From a virus: DNA of 64,000 nt. Below are positions 25,470 to 34,009 of this stretch, in pieces (the first letter of the stretch is position 1; each line of letters starts with the position of its first letter). The stretch spans positions 76,244-140,243 of IMG/VR virus record IMGVR_UViG_3300030107_001446. One strand, written 5' to 3'. A program made the translations under genes and the position numbers. The notes under the pieces are model-generated. The model did not search any database. It was not told the DNA's origin and saw nothing but the letters and a program-made list of their open reading frames with translations.

Positions 25470-26914
25470 TGTCACAGGTAAAGAAGACAACCTACGCACC
25501 AGCTCGTAACAATGCTGAGATGGTAATCACTAAGATGCAGATTACCATGATGAACGATGATGTCTATGATATCAGGGACATGGTGGCTCAGTTTAAATAC
25601 TATGAGTCAATAGAATCATCATTCTTACGTGCTGAGTTTACTATGATAGATGCAATAGATTTCAATGAGTTATTGCAGGGTGCAGAGACAATAGAATTGG
25701 ATATAGAGACTGCTAGTGCAATCTCTGAAGAAGGAGCAAAGGATCCTAAGAGGATACCCCTACAGGTAAAGTTACAGGTCTATAAGATAGGTGACATCAT
25801 TAAGTCTGAGAGAGGACAGATGTATAATCTGTATTGTGTATCTCCTGAGATGTTCCATGATGAAATGACTAAGATATTAAAAGCATTTGGTCCAGGTAAA
25901 GGGTCTAAGGATGTAGAGAATATTCCTCTGCATATCTGTAAGGAGTATCTAAAGGCAGGTAAGAAGGCAGTATCTGAAAACTTTGAGAATCATTCTAAGA
26001 TTACTTACATATCATGTAACTGGAAACCTAGTGATGCTATAGCATACATGACTGATAAGGTAACTAGGTTGACTGGTAGTAAAGGGGCTGTTAAACAGTC
26101 TGGATACTTATTCTTTGAGAATAGGAATGGGTTTAATTTTAAATCTATAGACTCCATTGCTGATGGTGGTGCTACCAAATATATCTACACCTATACTTAC
26201 GTGCAGCCAGGTACTGACCCTGCTGATGGTGGTGTTTATGGTATTGAATCTATAGACTATCCAGATAAAGCAAATCATCTTCAGAATATGAGGAGGGGTA
26301 CATATAAGTCTGCTGCTATAGGTATAGCATTACCAGTGCAGTCTGCTAGTTTCACTCCCACTTCAGGTAGTAAGTCAGGTGATGGTGGTAGTGATAACGT
26401 CAGTGATAATACAACGTCCCCAGGTGGTACCGTTGGTCAGGCATTCGAGATTGAGATGATGGGTATATTTGGTAAGGCAACTACTGTAGAGAAGGTACCA
26501 CCTTATAAGTTACCAGAGTTTTTTGATAACAGTCAACCTACTAGGATGAAACTCCGTGCTCTTCCTGGTATGAAGAATCAACCTAAAGGTACTAAGTTAC
26601 CACCTGGAAAGACTAATGTTGGTACGGGTGGAAACCCTGACATAGATGCGATGGCAGTTGCACAATATGCTAGTGGGAGGTATAATTTACTTAAATCGAT
26701 ACAGTTAAAGGTAAAGATACCAGGTAATACAGGGATAGGTGCAGGATATAAAATCAAGGTAATCATTCCAGCTTCACGACAAGAATCTGATACTACAGTC
26801 AAACAAGACAAGAAGTTTTCAGGATTATATGTTGTTGCGGCTCTAACACATACCTATGAAAAAGAAGGTCTTAGTACTGAATTGCTGTTAATTAGGGACT
26901 CTTTGCCTAAATAG
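25469..26914 (+). CDS. Baseplate hub protein, gp27-like
   Basis: 481 residues. The N-terminal segment with MVITKMQITMMNDDVYDIRDMVAQFKYYESIESSFLRAEFTMIDA looks like the first tube-like domain of hub proteins that thread onto the gp5 spike. The location after the tape-measure genes and before gp5 agrees. The middle is low in complexity (Gly/Ser/Asp). I cannot confirm gp27 by alignment. The stop codon is inside CTAAATA. Confidence 0.58.
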   Translation: MSQVKKTTYAPARNNAEMVITKMQITMMNDDVYDIRDMVAQFKYYESIESSFLRAEFTMIDAIDFNELLQGAETIELDIETASAISEEGAKDPKRIPLQVKLQVYKIGDIIKSERGQMYNLYCVSPEMFHDEMTKILKAFGPGKGSKDVENIPLHICKEYLKAGKKAVSENFENHSKITYISCNWKPSDAIAYMTDKVTRLTGSKGAVKQSGYLFFENRNGFNFKSIDSIADGGATKYIYTYTYVQPGTDPADGGVYGIESIDYPDKANHLQNMRRGTYKSAAIGIALPVQSASFTPTSGSKSGDGGSDNVSDNTTSPGGTVGQAFEIEMMGIFGKATTVEKVPPYKLPEFFDNSQPTRMKLRALPGMKNQPKGTKLPPGKTNVGTGGNPDIDAMAVAQYASGRYNLLKSIQLKVKIPGNTGIGAGYKIKVIIPASRQESDTTVKQDKKFSGLYVVAALTHTYEKEGLSTELLLIRDSLPK

Positions 26915-26926
26915 TTACAAGGAGGT
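26907..26926 (+). promoter_or_regulatory. Late-type motif and strong ribosome binding site for cp12
   Basis: CTAAATA (26907-26913) overlaps the stop of the hub gene and is 22 nt before the cp12 ATG. AAGGAGGT (26919-26926), a full-strength ribosome binding site that is rare in this window, is 8 bases before the same ATG. Confidence 0.6.
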
Positions 26927-26934
26927 AAAAACTT

Positions 26935-27162
26935 ATGACTACTATAGAGCAACACATACAGCATGATAAAGAGATCCTTGAGGATCCAATGACTAATCCT
27001 GCTGCACGTCGTCACTACAAAGAAGAGTTGCACGACCTTATAGAGTATCAAGAGCACCACAAATCTGAGATAGAAGGTGGTGACCATCACGATCCTAATG
27101 CTTTAGAACTATTTTGCGACCAACACCCTGACGAACCAGAGTGTTTGGTATACGACGATTAA
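26935..27162 (+). CDS. cp12: CP12 Calvin-cycle regulator (C-terminal half type)
   Basis: 75 residues. CP12 ties up phosphoribulokinase and glyceraldehyde-3-phosphate dehydrogenase to stop the Calvin cycle. The C-terminal signature is intact: ALELFCDQHPDEPECLVYDD, with Cys61 and Cys70 forming the C-x8-C pair. The N-terminal Cys pair of plant and bacterial CP12 is absent, replaced by a His-rich helix (residues 1-45). In cyanophages cp12 works with talC to shift carbon from the Calvin cycle to the pentose phosphate route, making NADPH and ribose for phage DNA. It has an unusually strong ribosome binding site. Confidence 0.88.
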   Translation: MTTIEQHIQHDKEILEDPMTNPAARRHYKEELHDLIEYQEHHKSEIEGGDHHDPNALELFCDQHPDEPECLVYDD

Positions 27163-27198
27163 TATTGCTATATAATAATGAGCTCAAAGTGACAGGAA

Positions 27199-27813
27199 AT
27201 GAATAAATGGTTTGCAGGAGGACTTGGCCTTGCTATAGGCGTTAGTCATCTAGGCATGATCGGTATTATTGCTAACCGAGGAGGTAACAGTAGTAAATTG
27301 CCGAGCCTAGATATTCCAGTAGGGTCTTTTACGACCTATGAAGCAGAAGTTTCGGAAGAAGGATATAGAATAAGATATAAAGCGAATGATCCTAAGACGA
27401 TGTTCATCACCAAGGACATCAAGAAGAAGGGTGGATTCCTAGGACTGGCTAACAACACAGTTAAGACAGTTGAGGAGTATACTATGGATGGAGCAGTACA
27501 CCATGGTGGACCTGTCTCTACACCTACAGCATGGATTGACCCCGCAGCACTTGCTATCACAGGAGGTAAGTCAGATGACATGGGAAAGGTCAGTGCAAAA
27601 ACCGAAGAGTGTATAAAGGCAGTCGGTGGTGGCGAACAGACTGGAAGACTTGTCGGCACTAGCGTTGGAGCAGCAGCTGCACCTACTGTATCAGGCATAC
27701 CATTCGTAGGATGGTTAGCAGCAGGTTGGGTAGCAATGTTTGGTGGAAATCAGGGTGCAGAAATAGGCGGTCAGATGGCTGAAACTATGACAGAATCATG
27801 TGATGAGATTTAA
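27199..27813 (+). CDS. Putative membrane or glycine-zipper protein
   Basis: 204 residues. A hydrophobic N-terminal segment (WFAGGLGLAIGVSHLGMIGIIA, residues 3-24) may be a signal anchor. A second Gly/Ala-rich hydrophobic region lies at about residues 150-190 (LVGTSVGAAAAPTVSG, then FVGWLAAGWVAMFGGN). The middle is polar. An AGGA ribosome binding site precedes the ATG, and TATAAT at 27171-27176 could be a promoter. No family recognised. Confidence 0.6.
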   Translation: MNKWFAGGLGLAIGVSHLGMIGIIANRGGNSSKLPSLDIPVGSFTTYEAEVSEEGYRIRYKANDPKTMFITKDIKKKGGFLGLANNTVKTVEEYTMDGAVHHGGPVSTPTAWIDPAALAITGGKSDDMGKVSAKTEECIKAVGGGEQTGRLVGTSVGAAAAPTVSGIPFVGWLAAGWVAMFGGNQGAEIGGQMAETMTESCDEI

Positions 27814-27976
27814 TGAGCAAGATATACACCAACTAAGAGATGCGTGTATACATTATCAACAGACTGCTGACTCTCCATGGAGGATTCGTCAGTATGATCA
27901 ATTGATATCTAAACTAGATGACTACTCACGTGAGTATGAGTGTGATGATTGCAAATATTGTGAGATACATAGATGA
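27803..27976 (+). CDS. Small protein with a Cys cluster
   Basis: 57 residues, starting 11 nt inside the end of the previous gene. The helical body ends in YECDDCKYCEIHR, with CxxCxxC plus a His that could bind a metal ion. Its stop overlaps the next start (ATGA). No family recognised. Confidence 0.6.
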   Translation: MRFNEQDIHQLRDACIHYQQTADSPWRIRQYDQLISKLDDYSREYECDDCKYCEIHR

Positions 27977-28116
27977 AGTGTGAAGTTACATTATATGTTG
28001 CAGGGACTGTATTCAAAGAAGAGGTGCAGGCTCGTGACTATGATGAGGCAAAGAAAGTTGCCCTTGCTAGAAATCCCAATGCTACAGTCATGGGAGTTAC
28101 TGCTGTTTTCAGATGA
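27973..28116 (+). CDS. Conserved 47-residue cyanophage protein
   Basis: 47 residues (MKCEVTLYVAGTVFKEEV, then ARDYDEAKKVALARNPNATV). I recall near-identical small proteins in other T4-like cyanophages, with no function. The fold looks like a beta-hairpin followed by a helix and strand. ATGA overlap on both sides. Confidence 0.68.
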   Translation: MKCEVTLYVAGTVFKEEVQARDYDEAKKVALARNPNATVMGVTAVFR

Positions 28117-28568
28117 GATTCAATGAAGTGGTGGGTCACTATAGGAATCAGAGACAAGCATTCTCTAATCCATCCACGTGGCCTCAGATTGATATTAGAA
28201 TAATTGAACCTAACCATGGTACCTTAGAGGTTAAGTCATGGTACAAGTATAAGGGTGAAGACAAACCATATAATAATATACGTTATCAGTGGAGACATGT
28301 GGATGAAAATATCGTCTACTGTGAAAGTTATAATCTTATTGATGGTTCCAATACTTGTCCATTCGTCTGGCTTTGGAAGAATGGTTGGTGGAACGGGACT
28401 CCAGATGGAGAATGTATTCAAAATGGAATCAGGTTGGTTTCAAAAATAAGATTCAGACCAGGTGAATATCGTGCCATAGATACAGGTTATGATGTTACAA
28501 CAGGAGACTTCCGTTGGGGTAAACCTGAAGAGGATGGAGAATTTCTCTTCGTTAAGTTGGATAAATAA
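28113..28568 (+). CDS. Hypothetical 151-residue protein
   Basis: 151 residues, aromatic-rich (WYKYKGEDKPY, WLWKNGWWNG) and mainly beta. It overlaps the preceding small gene and ends in a GATAAATA motif shared with the gp5 promoter. The sequence MRFNE at its start repeats that of the 57-residue gene at 27803, a coincidence or a small duplication. No domain recognised. Confidence 0.6.
   Translation: MRFNEVVGHYRNQRQAFSNPSTWPQIDIRIIEPNHGTLEVKSWYKYKGEDKPYNNIRYQWRHVDENIVYCESYNLIDGSNTCPFVWLWKNGWWNGTPDGECIQNGIRLVSKIRFRPGEYRAIDTGYDVTTGDFRWGKPEEDGEFLFVKLDK
28560..28567 (+). promoter_or_regulatory. GATAAATA late promoter for gp5
   Basis: GATAAATA matches the NATAAATA late-promoter form and lies 20 nt before the ATG of gp5. 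It contains the stop codon of the previous gene. Confidence 0.6.
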
Positions 28569-28586
28569 AAGAAAACTATTATATAA

Positions 28587-31283
28587 ATGTCAACCAAGAC
28601 TGATTTCATGGGCAGAGACACCTACACTTGGTGGGTAGGTGAAGTTGAGGACAACGAGGATCCTTCCGAGTTAGGTAGGGTCAAGGTACGTATTCTTGGG
28701 TGGTATACTGGTGTACAGGGTGAGAAAGCATTTCTAAAAGAAGTCCCGACTGAGATACTACCGTGGGCTACTGTACTACTACCATGTGATAAACCACAGA
28801 CTAAATCTGCTGGTACTACAACAGAATTACAACCAGGTGCATGGGTGCTAGGTTTCTTCCTTGATGGTGAAGAAGCACAGTTACCATGTGTCTTGGGTTC
28901 ATTTAGAGGTTTCCAACAGCAGCAGTCAGATGCTGATACCACTATTGCAGACCCTAAGATAGCAGAGAAGAAGAAGACTAATACTCCAGGACAGAAATCA
29001 TTAACAGGAGAGCAGCAGAAGGATGGTCACCCTTATCCTAAGGTGCAGACAACTACTCCTAGTAATACAGATGGTAATGTAGAGGAAGCAAGAGGTGTTA
29101 TCAGTACTGCGGAGCAAACTGTTCCAGGTAATGTAGTAACTAACCCTATCAAACCACCTGTTAATGCTAATGGTATTGCTGATGGTGTTGCAGGTCCAGC
29201 AGGTAAAGGATTTGAGACTGACCTAACAAGGATGTTAACTGAGTTAGGTGAGATGGCAGCATCTATGGGCTCAGGTCCAGGTGGATTCGTCAGTGTTATT
29301 ACTGGTAATAAGATGGCAGGAGACAAGGTGAGAGAGCACCTTGGTAAGGTAATGAACTTCCTGAGCTCAGGTATATCTGGTATCTTAGCACCACTTAAAG
29401 AGATGCTTGCTAAACTCATCGCTGAGGTGGTGGGTATGGTTGTTAAGATTATATCTCAGTTTGTACCTATCGTTGTTATCAATACTATCATGTCATTCTT
29501 GACACAGATATTTGATATATTCTGTGCTAAGACACCGATGTGGTTAGGACTGGTGAAGGGAGCACTGAGTGATACGGCGAACTTCGCTAACCAAATGGCG
29601 AGCCTGGCGGTAGATAAGATAGCCAGTAGTACCATAGGTAAAGCGATTGATAGTGCAGTTAAAGGATTAAGCAACCGTATTCTTAGTGGTATCACTAACG
29701 CAATGAATCGTGTTAGAGACGTTACTGGTGATGTAATGTCTGCTGTTAGTGCTGCTAAGGGATTAGCAGGAGCAGCAAGGGCACTCGGTGATACAGTCAG
29801 TATGATTATGGAGTTTGATTTCACATCATTAGATTGGGGAAGTCTACTTCAAATCCTTCTTGCTATTCTTGGTATGTTATTTAAGAAGAATTGTGGGAGG
29901 AAGATAAAACGTCCGAAGTCCAAAGCGTGGTACCCTCTGCTTGGTACCACGGAATGTGATAACTTAGAGGATGCAGTCAAAGGGACACCATATAAAGATG
30001 TTGATGGTCTATTTGATCAAGTAATATCGGGTGCTAACTCATTAACTGCTGCTATCACTGGTGCTACCAGTTACATCGACCAGATGTTCCAACAGATAGA
30101 CCCACAGTTGATGCAGACAGAGACATCACTTAATGGTAGTAAGATTATTAATGATGCAACTCCAGGTAAAGAGAAGAGGATAGTATCAGGTCCAGGTGGT
30201 GTTAGTAGTTTTGAAGACTCATGGGGTAATAGACATACTAATGTACCTAACAATGAGACTAAGATTATTGCTAAGGATAAGTGTGAGACTATTAAAGGTA
30301 ACTATACTCTTACAGTAGAGGGTGACTTCTATCTTAAGGTAATGGGTAACTTCCATGAGGAAGTAACAGGTGCTAAGAATGAAAATCATTCACAAGGTCC
30401 ACAGTCAGATTCAGAGGGAGATTCTAAATCACCTGATACGAATACTACTGGTGGTGCTGTAAATGATGTAGATACTAACGTTACTACAGGTGTTGTAGAT
30501 TCTGATACACAGTCACAAGCAAATGATTTAGGGTCAGGAGGTAACTTCTTACTCTATAAGAGGAATAAAGCATTACAAGAGAAATGCTCAGATGGTTTCT
30601 ATCCAATAGATCAGATACCATATCCACCTGATGCTGATGAGTGGGGAAGGACACCTAATGGTCCTCAATTATCAGGTGATTTAAAAGATGATACTGAGCA
30701 GAAGTCTGCTGCTAGAAAGGAAGGTGACCATGATATAGCATATACTGGTGAGGTTAAGATACAGGGTGCTAAGGTCAGCATGACAGGTATTGAGTCCTTG
30801 ATGGTTAACTCACAAAACGTTAAGATAGAAGGTAATACTATTGAGAACATTGCTGATGGTGAGATAGTCAACCAAGCAAACTGGATTACATCATTCCTAA
30901 ATGCAGGTAGATTTGAGTTTATTGCTCTATTCAACCCATTCGCTGCTATTACTGGACAGTTTAGTCTTGTTAAAGGTGCTATAATTGATATCACATGTGA
31001 TTTACCATTCCCTGCGGTTGCACCACCAACACAGATAAGGATGTCCATTGGACAGACCTTACCAGCTACCATGGCAGATATACTCGCAGGTAGTACCAAT
31101 GGATTCCATGCCACATTCGTAGCAGCACCAACTGGTGTTATCTCTGAGTTTGTGCCTATGGGTACCTTGATAAACCAGGTGGGGACTGGGATGGCATCAT
31201 ATTCTGTAGGTGCAGGTTACTTCGCAGCAGGTTGTGCAGGTGGTCCAACCCAGATATATGGCTTGCCAGTTATGCTAAACTGA
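28587..31283 (+). CDS. 5: Baseplate spike gp5-like, without lysozyme domain
   Basis: 898 residues. The N-terminal 110 residues (YTWWVGEVEDNEDPSELGRVKVRILGW, then PWATVLLP and GAWVLGFFLDGEEAQLPCVLG) form the gp5/VgrG OB-fold domain. The C-terminal part has the repeated short strands of a gp5 needle (KIIAKDKCETIKGNYTLTVEGDFYLKVMGNFHEEV). T4 gp5 has a lysozyme domain between these; here the middle (about 170-470) is instead a hydrophobic, Ala/Gly/Ile-rich helical region with no lysozyme motif. The spike pierces the outer membrane, so cell wall digestion must come from elsewhere. Confidence 0.8.
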   Translation: MSTKTDFMGRDTYTWWVGEVEDNEDPSELGRVKVRILGWYTGVQGEKAFLKEVPTEILPWATVLLPCDKPQTKSAGTTTELQPGAWVLGFFLDGEEAQLPCVLGSFRGFQQQQSDADTTIADPKIAEKKKTNTPGQKSLTGEQQKDGHPYPKVQTTTPSNTDGNVEEARGVISTAEQTVPGNVVTNPIKPPVNANGIADGVAGPAGKGFETDLTRMLTELGEMAASMGSGPGGFVSVITGNKMAGDKVREHLGKVMNFLSSGISGILAPLKEMLAKLIAEVVGMVVKIISQFVPIVVINTIMSFLTQIFDIFCAKTPMWLGLVKGALSDTANFANQMASLAVDKIASSTIGKAIDSAVKGLSNRILSGITNAMNRVRDVTGDVMSAVSAAKGLAGAARALGDTVSMIMEFDFTSLDWGSLLQILLAILGMLFKKNCGRKIKRPKSKAWYPLLGTTECDNLEDAVKGTPYKDVDGLFDQVISGANSLTAAITGATSYIDQMFQQIDPQLMQTETSLNGSKIINDATPGKEKRIVSGPGGVSSFEDSWGNRHTNVPNNETKIIAKDKCETIKGNYTLTVEGDFYLKVMGNFHEEVTGAKNENHSQGPQSDSEGDSKSPDTNTTGGAVNDVDTNVTTGVVDSDTQSQANDLGSGGNFLLYKRNKALQEKCSDGFYPIDQIPYPPDADEWGRTPNGPQLSGDLKDDTEQKSAARKEGDHDIAYTGEVKIQGAKVSMTGIESLMVNSQNVKIEGNTIENIADGEIVNQANWITSFLNAGRFEFIALFNPFAAITGQFSLVKGAIIDITCDLPFPAVAPPTQIRMSIGQTLPATMADILAGSTNGFHATFVAAPTGVISEFVPMGTLINQVGTGMASYSVGAGYFAAGCAGGPTQIYGLPVMLN

Positions 31284-31313
31284 TGTATACTATGGGATAC
31301 ATACACTAGACCT

Positions 31314-31517
31314 ATGGACATCACTGGTGATACCGAAACCTACCTCGAACACGTATTTGTTAATATTTCAAAGCGTGAAGTAAAGATCATGGACAATGAA
31401 GGATACGATGAGGTAATTTCTTGGAAGTTTGATGGTGAGGGGATGGAGGGTTTCGAGGAAACTCTTGCTCATTTCCGTGAGACTATACCAGAAGATATGA
31501 TTACGTACACAGCATGA
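31314..31517 (+). CDS. Hypothetical 67-residue protein
   Basis: 67 residues, acidic, overlapping the next gene by ATGA. Contains DNEGYDEVISWKFDGEG. No recognised domain. Belongs to a set of small genes between gp5 and talC. Confidence 0.6.
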   Translation: MDITGDTETYLEHVFVNISKREVKIMDNEGYDEVISWKFDGEGMEGFEETLAHFRETIPEDMITYTA

Positions 31518-31780
31518 ATATAATAGCATTAGACCAAAAAGAATTTGCAGAGAATGTAGATTTCTCTCTATCTCTAGCATCTAAGGGTCATACCCTTAAG
31601 ATAACAACTCCTAGTGGAATTGTGTTGTTAATCTCACCTGTGGCCTCTGAAGTCAGAGACCCAGAGAATCCAGAGATAAATATCCCAAGTCCTGAGGATT
31701 TTAAACCTGACCCAGTAGGGACACAGGCATATGTCACTCAAGCACTATCTGAAATGGCTCCAGGAGGTAAACTATTATGA
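31514..31780 (+). CDS. Hypothetical 88-residue protein
   Basis: 88 residues, Pro-rich C-terminal half. The strand-like start with MNIIALDQKEF and SGIVLLISPVA resembles antitoxin-type beta-alpha proteins only vaguely. Overlaps both neighbours. Function unknown. Confidence 0.58.
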   Translation: MNIIALDQKEFAENVDFSLSLASKGHTLKITTPSGIVLLISPVASEVRDPENPEINIPSPEDFKPDPVGTQAYVTQALSEMAPGGKLL

Positions 31781-31908
31781 AACTACGTGAATCAGAAACC
31801 ATAAGAAAATCGTGGACACAGACAGATTCCAAAGGCCGAAAAACAGTTTGGGAGTGGGATGAAACTCCTGAGCTACGTGCATACATTAAAAAGCAAGAAT
31901 CAAAATGA
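31777..31908 (+). CDS. Small basic protein
   Basis: 43 residues, too short for routine calling, with ATGA overlaps at both ends. Tryptophans in KSWTQTDSKGRKTVWEWDET and a basic C-terminus. Function unknown; overlap with talC suggests translational coupling. Confidence 0.55.
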   Translation: MKLRESETIRKSWTQTDSKGRKTVWEWDETPELRAYIKKQESK

Positions 31909-32624
31909 AAATATTCCTCGATACTGCTGAGACTTCCATCATTAGAGGGGAGTTTGCAACAGGTCTCGTTGATGGGGTAACAACTAACCCCACACTTATT
32001 ATGAAGTCAGGTAGAAATCCAGAGGATGTCTATTCTGAAATAAAGGACATTGGTGTACCAGATATCTCTATGGAGGTAGTGGGTGATGCCGAAGAAATGT
32101 TACAGGAAGGTTTACGTTTATCAAAGAAATTTGGTGACGTTGCTACAATAAAAGTACCATGCACTAGAGAAGGACTCGGAGCATGTAAAATTCTATCAGA
32201 AGAGGGAATCAAAGTTAATGTTACGCTTATATTCAATGCTGCTCAGGCTATCTTATCTGCAAAGGCAGGTGCTACGTACGTCTCTCCTTTTATTGGGAGG
32301 TTGGATGACAATAGCGTGGCTGGATTGGAGGTTGTCAGATCAATAAGTGAAGTGTATAGAGTGCAAGGAGCAAAGACTCAAATACTTGCAGCATCTATTC
32401 GTGACGCATATAAGGTGACTCGCTCATTCTGGAATGGTGCACACGTTGTTACCATGCCACCTAAAATATTCAGTAACTTATATAAGCATGTGCTTACTGA
32501 TAAGGGATTAGAATTATTTGATGCTGATTGGGCAGAAGTCCAGAATACTATTAATCGGGAACCCTTCCAACCACCTGCATATGCAGCAGGTTTAAGACAT
32601 GGTGGAGATTTAGATGCTATCTAG
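31905..32624 (+). CDS. talC: Transaldolase (TalC type)
   Basis: 239 residues, close to the short fructose-6-phosphate aldolase/transaldolase class. MKIFLDTAET opens the barrel and GLVDGVTTNPTL is the substrate-phosphate strand. TIKVPCT carries the Schiff-base Lys (Lys83), and VNVTLIFNAAQA and YVSPFIGRLDD complete the class signatures. Transaldolase links glycolysis and the pentose phosphate pathway; in cyanophages it is expressed with cp12 to raise NADPH and pentose supply. The gene starts by overlapping the small gene before it. Confidence 0.95.
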   Translation: MKIFLDTAETSIIRGEFATGLVDGVTTNPTLIMKSGRNPEDVYSEIKDIGVPDISMEVVGDAEEMLQEGLRLSKKFGDVATIKVPCTREGLGACKILSEEGIKVNVTLIFNAAQAILSAKAGATYVSPFIGRLDDNSVAGLEVVRSISEVYRVQGAKTQILAASIRDAYKVTRSFWNGAHVVTMPPKIFSNLYKHVLTDKGLELFDADWAEVQNTINREPFQPPAYAAGLRHGGDLDAI

Positions 32625-33081
32625 TGAAGGAGTTGAATTTATACAACAATATTATCCCATTCCTGATGTGACATGGGATGATGTAATCCAGAAACTAGAT
32701 GAAGATGTATTAGATGGAGATTGGGGGTATTCTAACGAGAAATGGCCTGATAAAATTCTCCCAGTAATAGTTGGCACAGGACAATATGTCCCACCTAATA
32801 TAATGCCAATATACGAAGCAGTAATAGAGGATGTAGGTATGAATTGTATGCATACCTATATTTCCTTCAGTAAATTATCAGATACGTTCGGTCGTCATAA
32901 TGATGACATGGACGTTTTTATTGTACAAGCAATAGGAGAAACCTCATACAAATTTGATACTGGTGTATGTCATAGGTTAAGACCTGGAGATGCTATCTTC
33001 ATACCTGCCTATGTTTATCATCACCCATTTAATCATGGACCTAGAGTATCACTTAGTTTTTCAACCGATGGAAGATATTAA
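32614..33081 (+). CDS. Cupin/JmjC-like dioxygenase, short
   Basis: 155 residues. The pattern GRHNDDMDVFIVQAIGETSYKF followed by HRLRPGDAIFIPAYVYHHPFNHGPRVSLSFS contains a HxD (residues His-Asn-Asp) and a distal His, as in JmjC-type or cupin-4 2-oxoglutarate enzymes. It lacks the N-terminal part of full JmjC proteins. A similar but longer protein lies at 50620. It overlaps talC by 11 nt. Confidence 0.65.
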   Translation: MLSSEGVEFIQQYYPIPDVTWDDVIQKLDEDVLDGDWGYSNEKWPDKILPVIVGTGQYVPPNIMPIYEAVIEDVGMNCMHTYISFSKLSDTFGRHNDDMDVFIVQAIGETSYKFDTGVCHRLRPGDAIFIPAYVYHHPFNHGPRVSLSFSTDGRY

Positions 33082-33223
33082 TTGGAGTTATGACGAACTC
33101 AAAAAGGCACTACTTGACAGTGCAGCAGACTATGATAGAATAGTTAGGAAAATGGATAAAGATAATGACAGGACTAAAGTCGAAACTGAAGAGGGAGAAA
33201 CTCAGAGCTCAAGTGAAGAGTAG
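33068..33223 (+). CDS. Small acidic protein
   Basis: 51 residues from an ATG inside the end of the preceding gene. A longer start at 32990 would overlap too far into it. Acidic C-terminus (TEEGETQSSSEE). No family. It overlaps the next gene by 59 nt. Confidence 0.5.
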   Translation: MEDINWSYDELKKALLDSAADYDRIVRKMDKDNDRTKVETEEGETQSSSEE

Positions 33224-33437
33224 ATGGTATTATATTTTCTGGGGTGCATGCACTGTATCAGTTTTCGCAGGACAAATTTACGTTGGTTACGGATTTCGTC
33301 GTATGGCCGACTCTTTGAATAGATGGTTTGATGAAACTATTCAAATAATTCAACCAAAGACTCCACGTGGATTTTACTTACCAATCGTGCCACCACCAAC
33401 AGGTGACTTTCACGAAGATGATATCGTGATTAGATAA
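33165..33437 (+). CDS. Membrane-anchored hypothetical with basic N-terminus
   Basis: 90 residues. A Lys/Arg-rich N-terminal helix (residues 4-20), one hydrophobic segment (YYIFWGACTVSVFAGQIYVG, about 22-41) and a Pro-rich C-terminus. Last gene before the terminator. Function unknown. Confidence 0.58.
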   Translation: MTGLKSKLKREKLRAQVKSRWYYIFWGACTVSVFAGQIYVGYGFRRMADSLNRWFDETIQIIQPKTPRGFYLPIVPPPTGDFHEDDIVIR

Positions 33438-33443
33438 AAAAAA

Positions 33444-33464
33444 CCCCCATAAGGGGGTCTTTTT
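33444..33464. terminator. Bidirectional terminator
   Basis: CCCCC (33444-33448), loop ATAA, GGGGG (33453-33457), with AAAAAAA before and CTTTTTC after, so it works on both strands. It ends the cp12-talC transcription unit and also the minus-strand gene at 33516. Confidence 0.88.
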
Positions 33465-33515
33465 CTATGCAGTTTCGCTTAACTCCTGTGATTTAAGTAT
33501 AAAACATTTGACTTC

Positions 33516-33680
33516 TTAGCAAAGAAGACTTTGACATATTCTTTTTGCTTCTGGACTCATTGCATCTATCATACAAGCGAAGTATTCATCAATATTCTCC
33601 TCTTGTGATGTGAAATCGCAACGATTATTGTCGAAATGCTTCCACTCAGCTAGTTGATTTTGCGAAATTATATTATGCAT
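33516..33680 (-). CDS. Small minus-strand protein (54 residues)
   Basis: 54 residues, with start codon at 33680. The sequence (QNQLAEWKHFDNNRCDFT, then NIDEYFACMIDAMSPEAKRIC) is protein-like, with a helical C-terminal part and three cysteines. It sits between a bidirectional terminator and an AT-rich region upstream that has no clear promoter. One of very few minus-strand genes in the window. Confidence 0.55.
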   Translation of the reverse strand: MHNIISQNQLAEWKHFDNNRCDFTSQEENIDEYFACMIDAMSPEAKRICQSLLC

Positions 33681-33819
33681 AGTTTTTGAAATTAAAGTTT
33701 AATTGAAACATGATATATACCTTTTAGGTCATCTTGTTATCCTCTAATTCTACCACTATTTATGTGTTGGTATCAACAAATACATCAGGATATTAACAAA
33801 AATAAATGCCTACGTACTT

Positions 33820-33969
33820 ATGCCTAATCCAAATCAACTATACGAAGACATGGAGCAGCTCAATATGCTCTACGAAGAACTCTGTTGGGATCCCGATGAT
33901 GAGTTAGATATGAAAGCAGATTATGCCAATGACTGCATCATTATCACCAATAAAAATAGGCAGTTATAA
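33820..33969 (+). CDS. Small acidic protein before the tail-fibre genes
   Basis: 49 residues, rich in Asp/Glu (YEDMEQLNMLYEELCWDPDDELDM). The frame is closed on both sides by the late promoter at 33974 and a 140-nt AT-rich gap that has no gene. No family. Confidence 0.5.
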   Translation: MPNPNQLYEDMEQLNMLYEELCWDPDDELDMKADYANDCIIITNKNRQL

Positions 33970-33973
33970 GCCT

Positions 33974-33981
33974 TATAAATA
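33974..33981 (+). promoter_or_regulatory. Late promoter TATAAATA for tail-fibre genes
   Basis: Exact TATAAATA, 29 nt before the GTG start at 34010. Confidence 0.8.
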
Positions 33982-34009
33982 AAACTGTAGCAAATTGTCT
34001 TGAATTTCA

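Noticed and set aside
29033-31114. Minus-strand frames opposite gp5
   Set aside because: Shadow frames of a well-supported structural gene, with no start or promoter signals.
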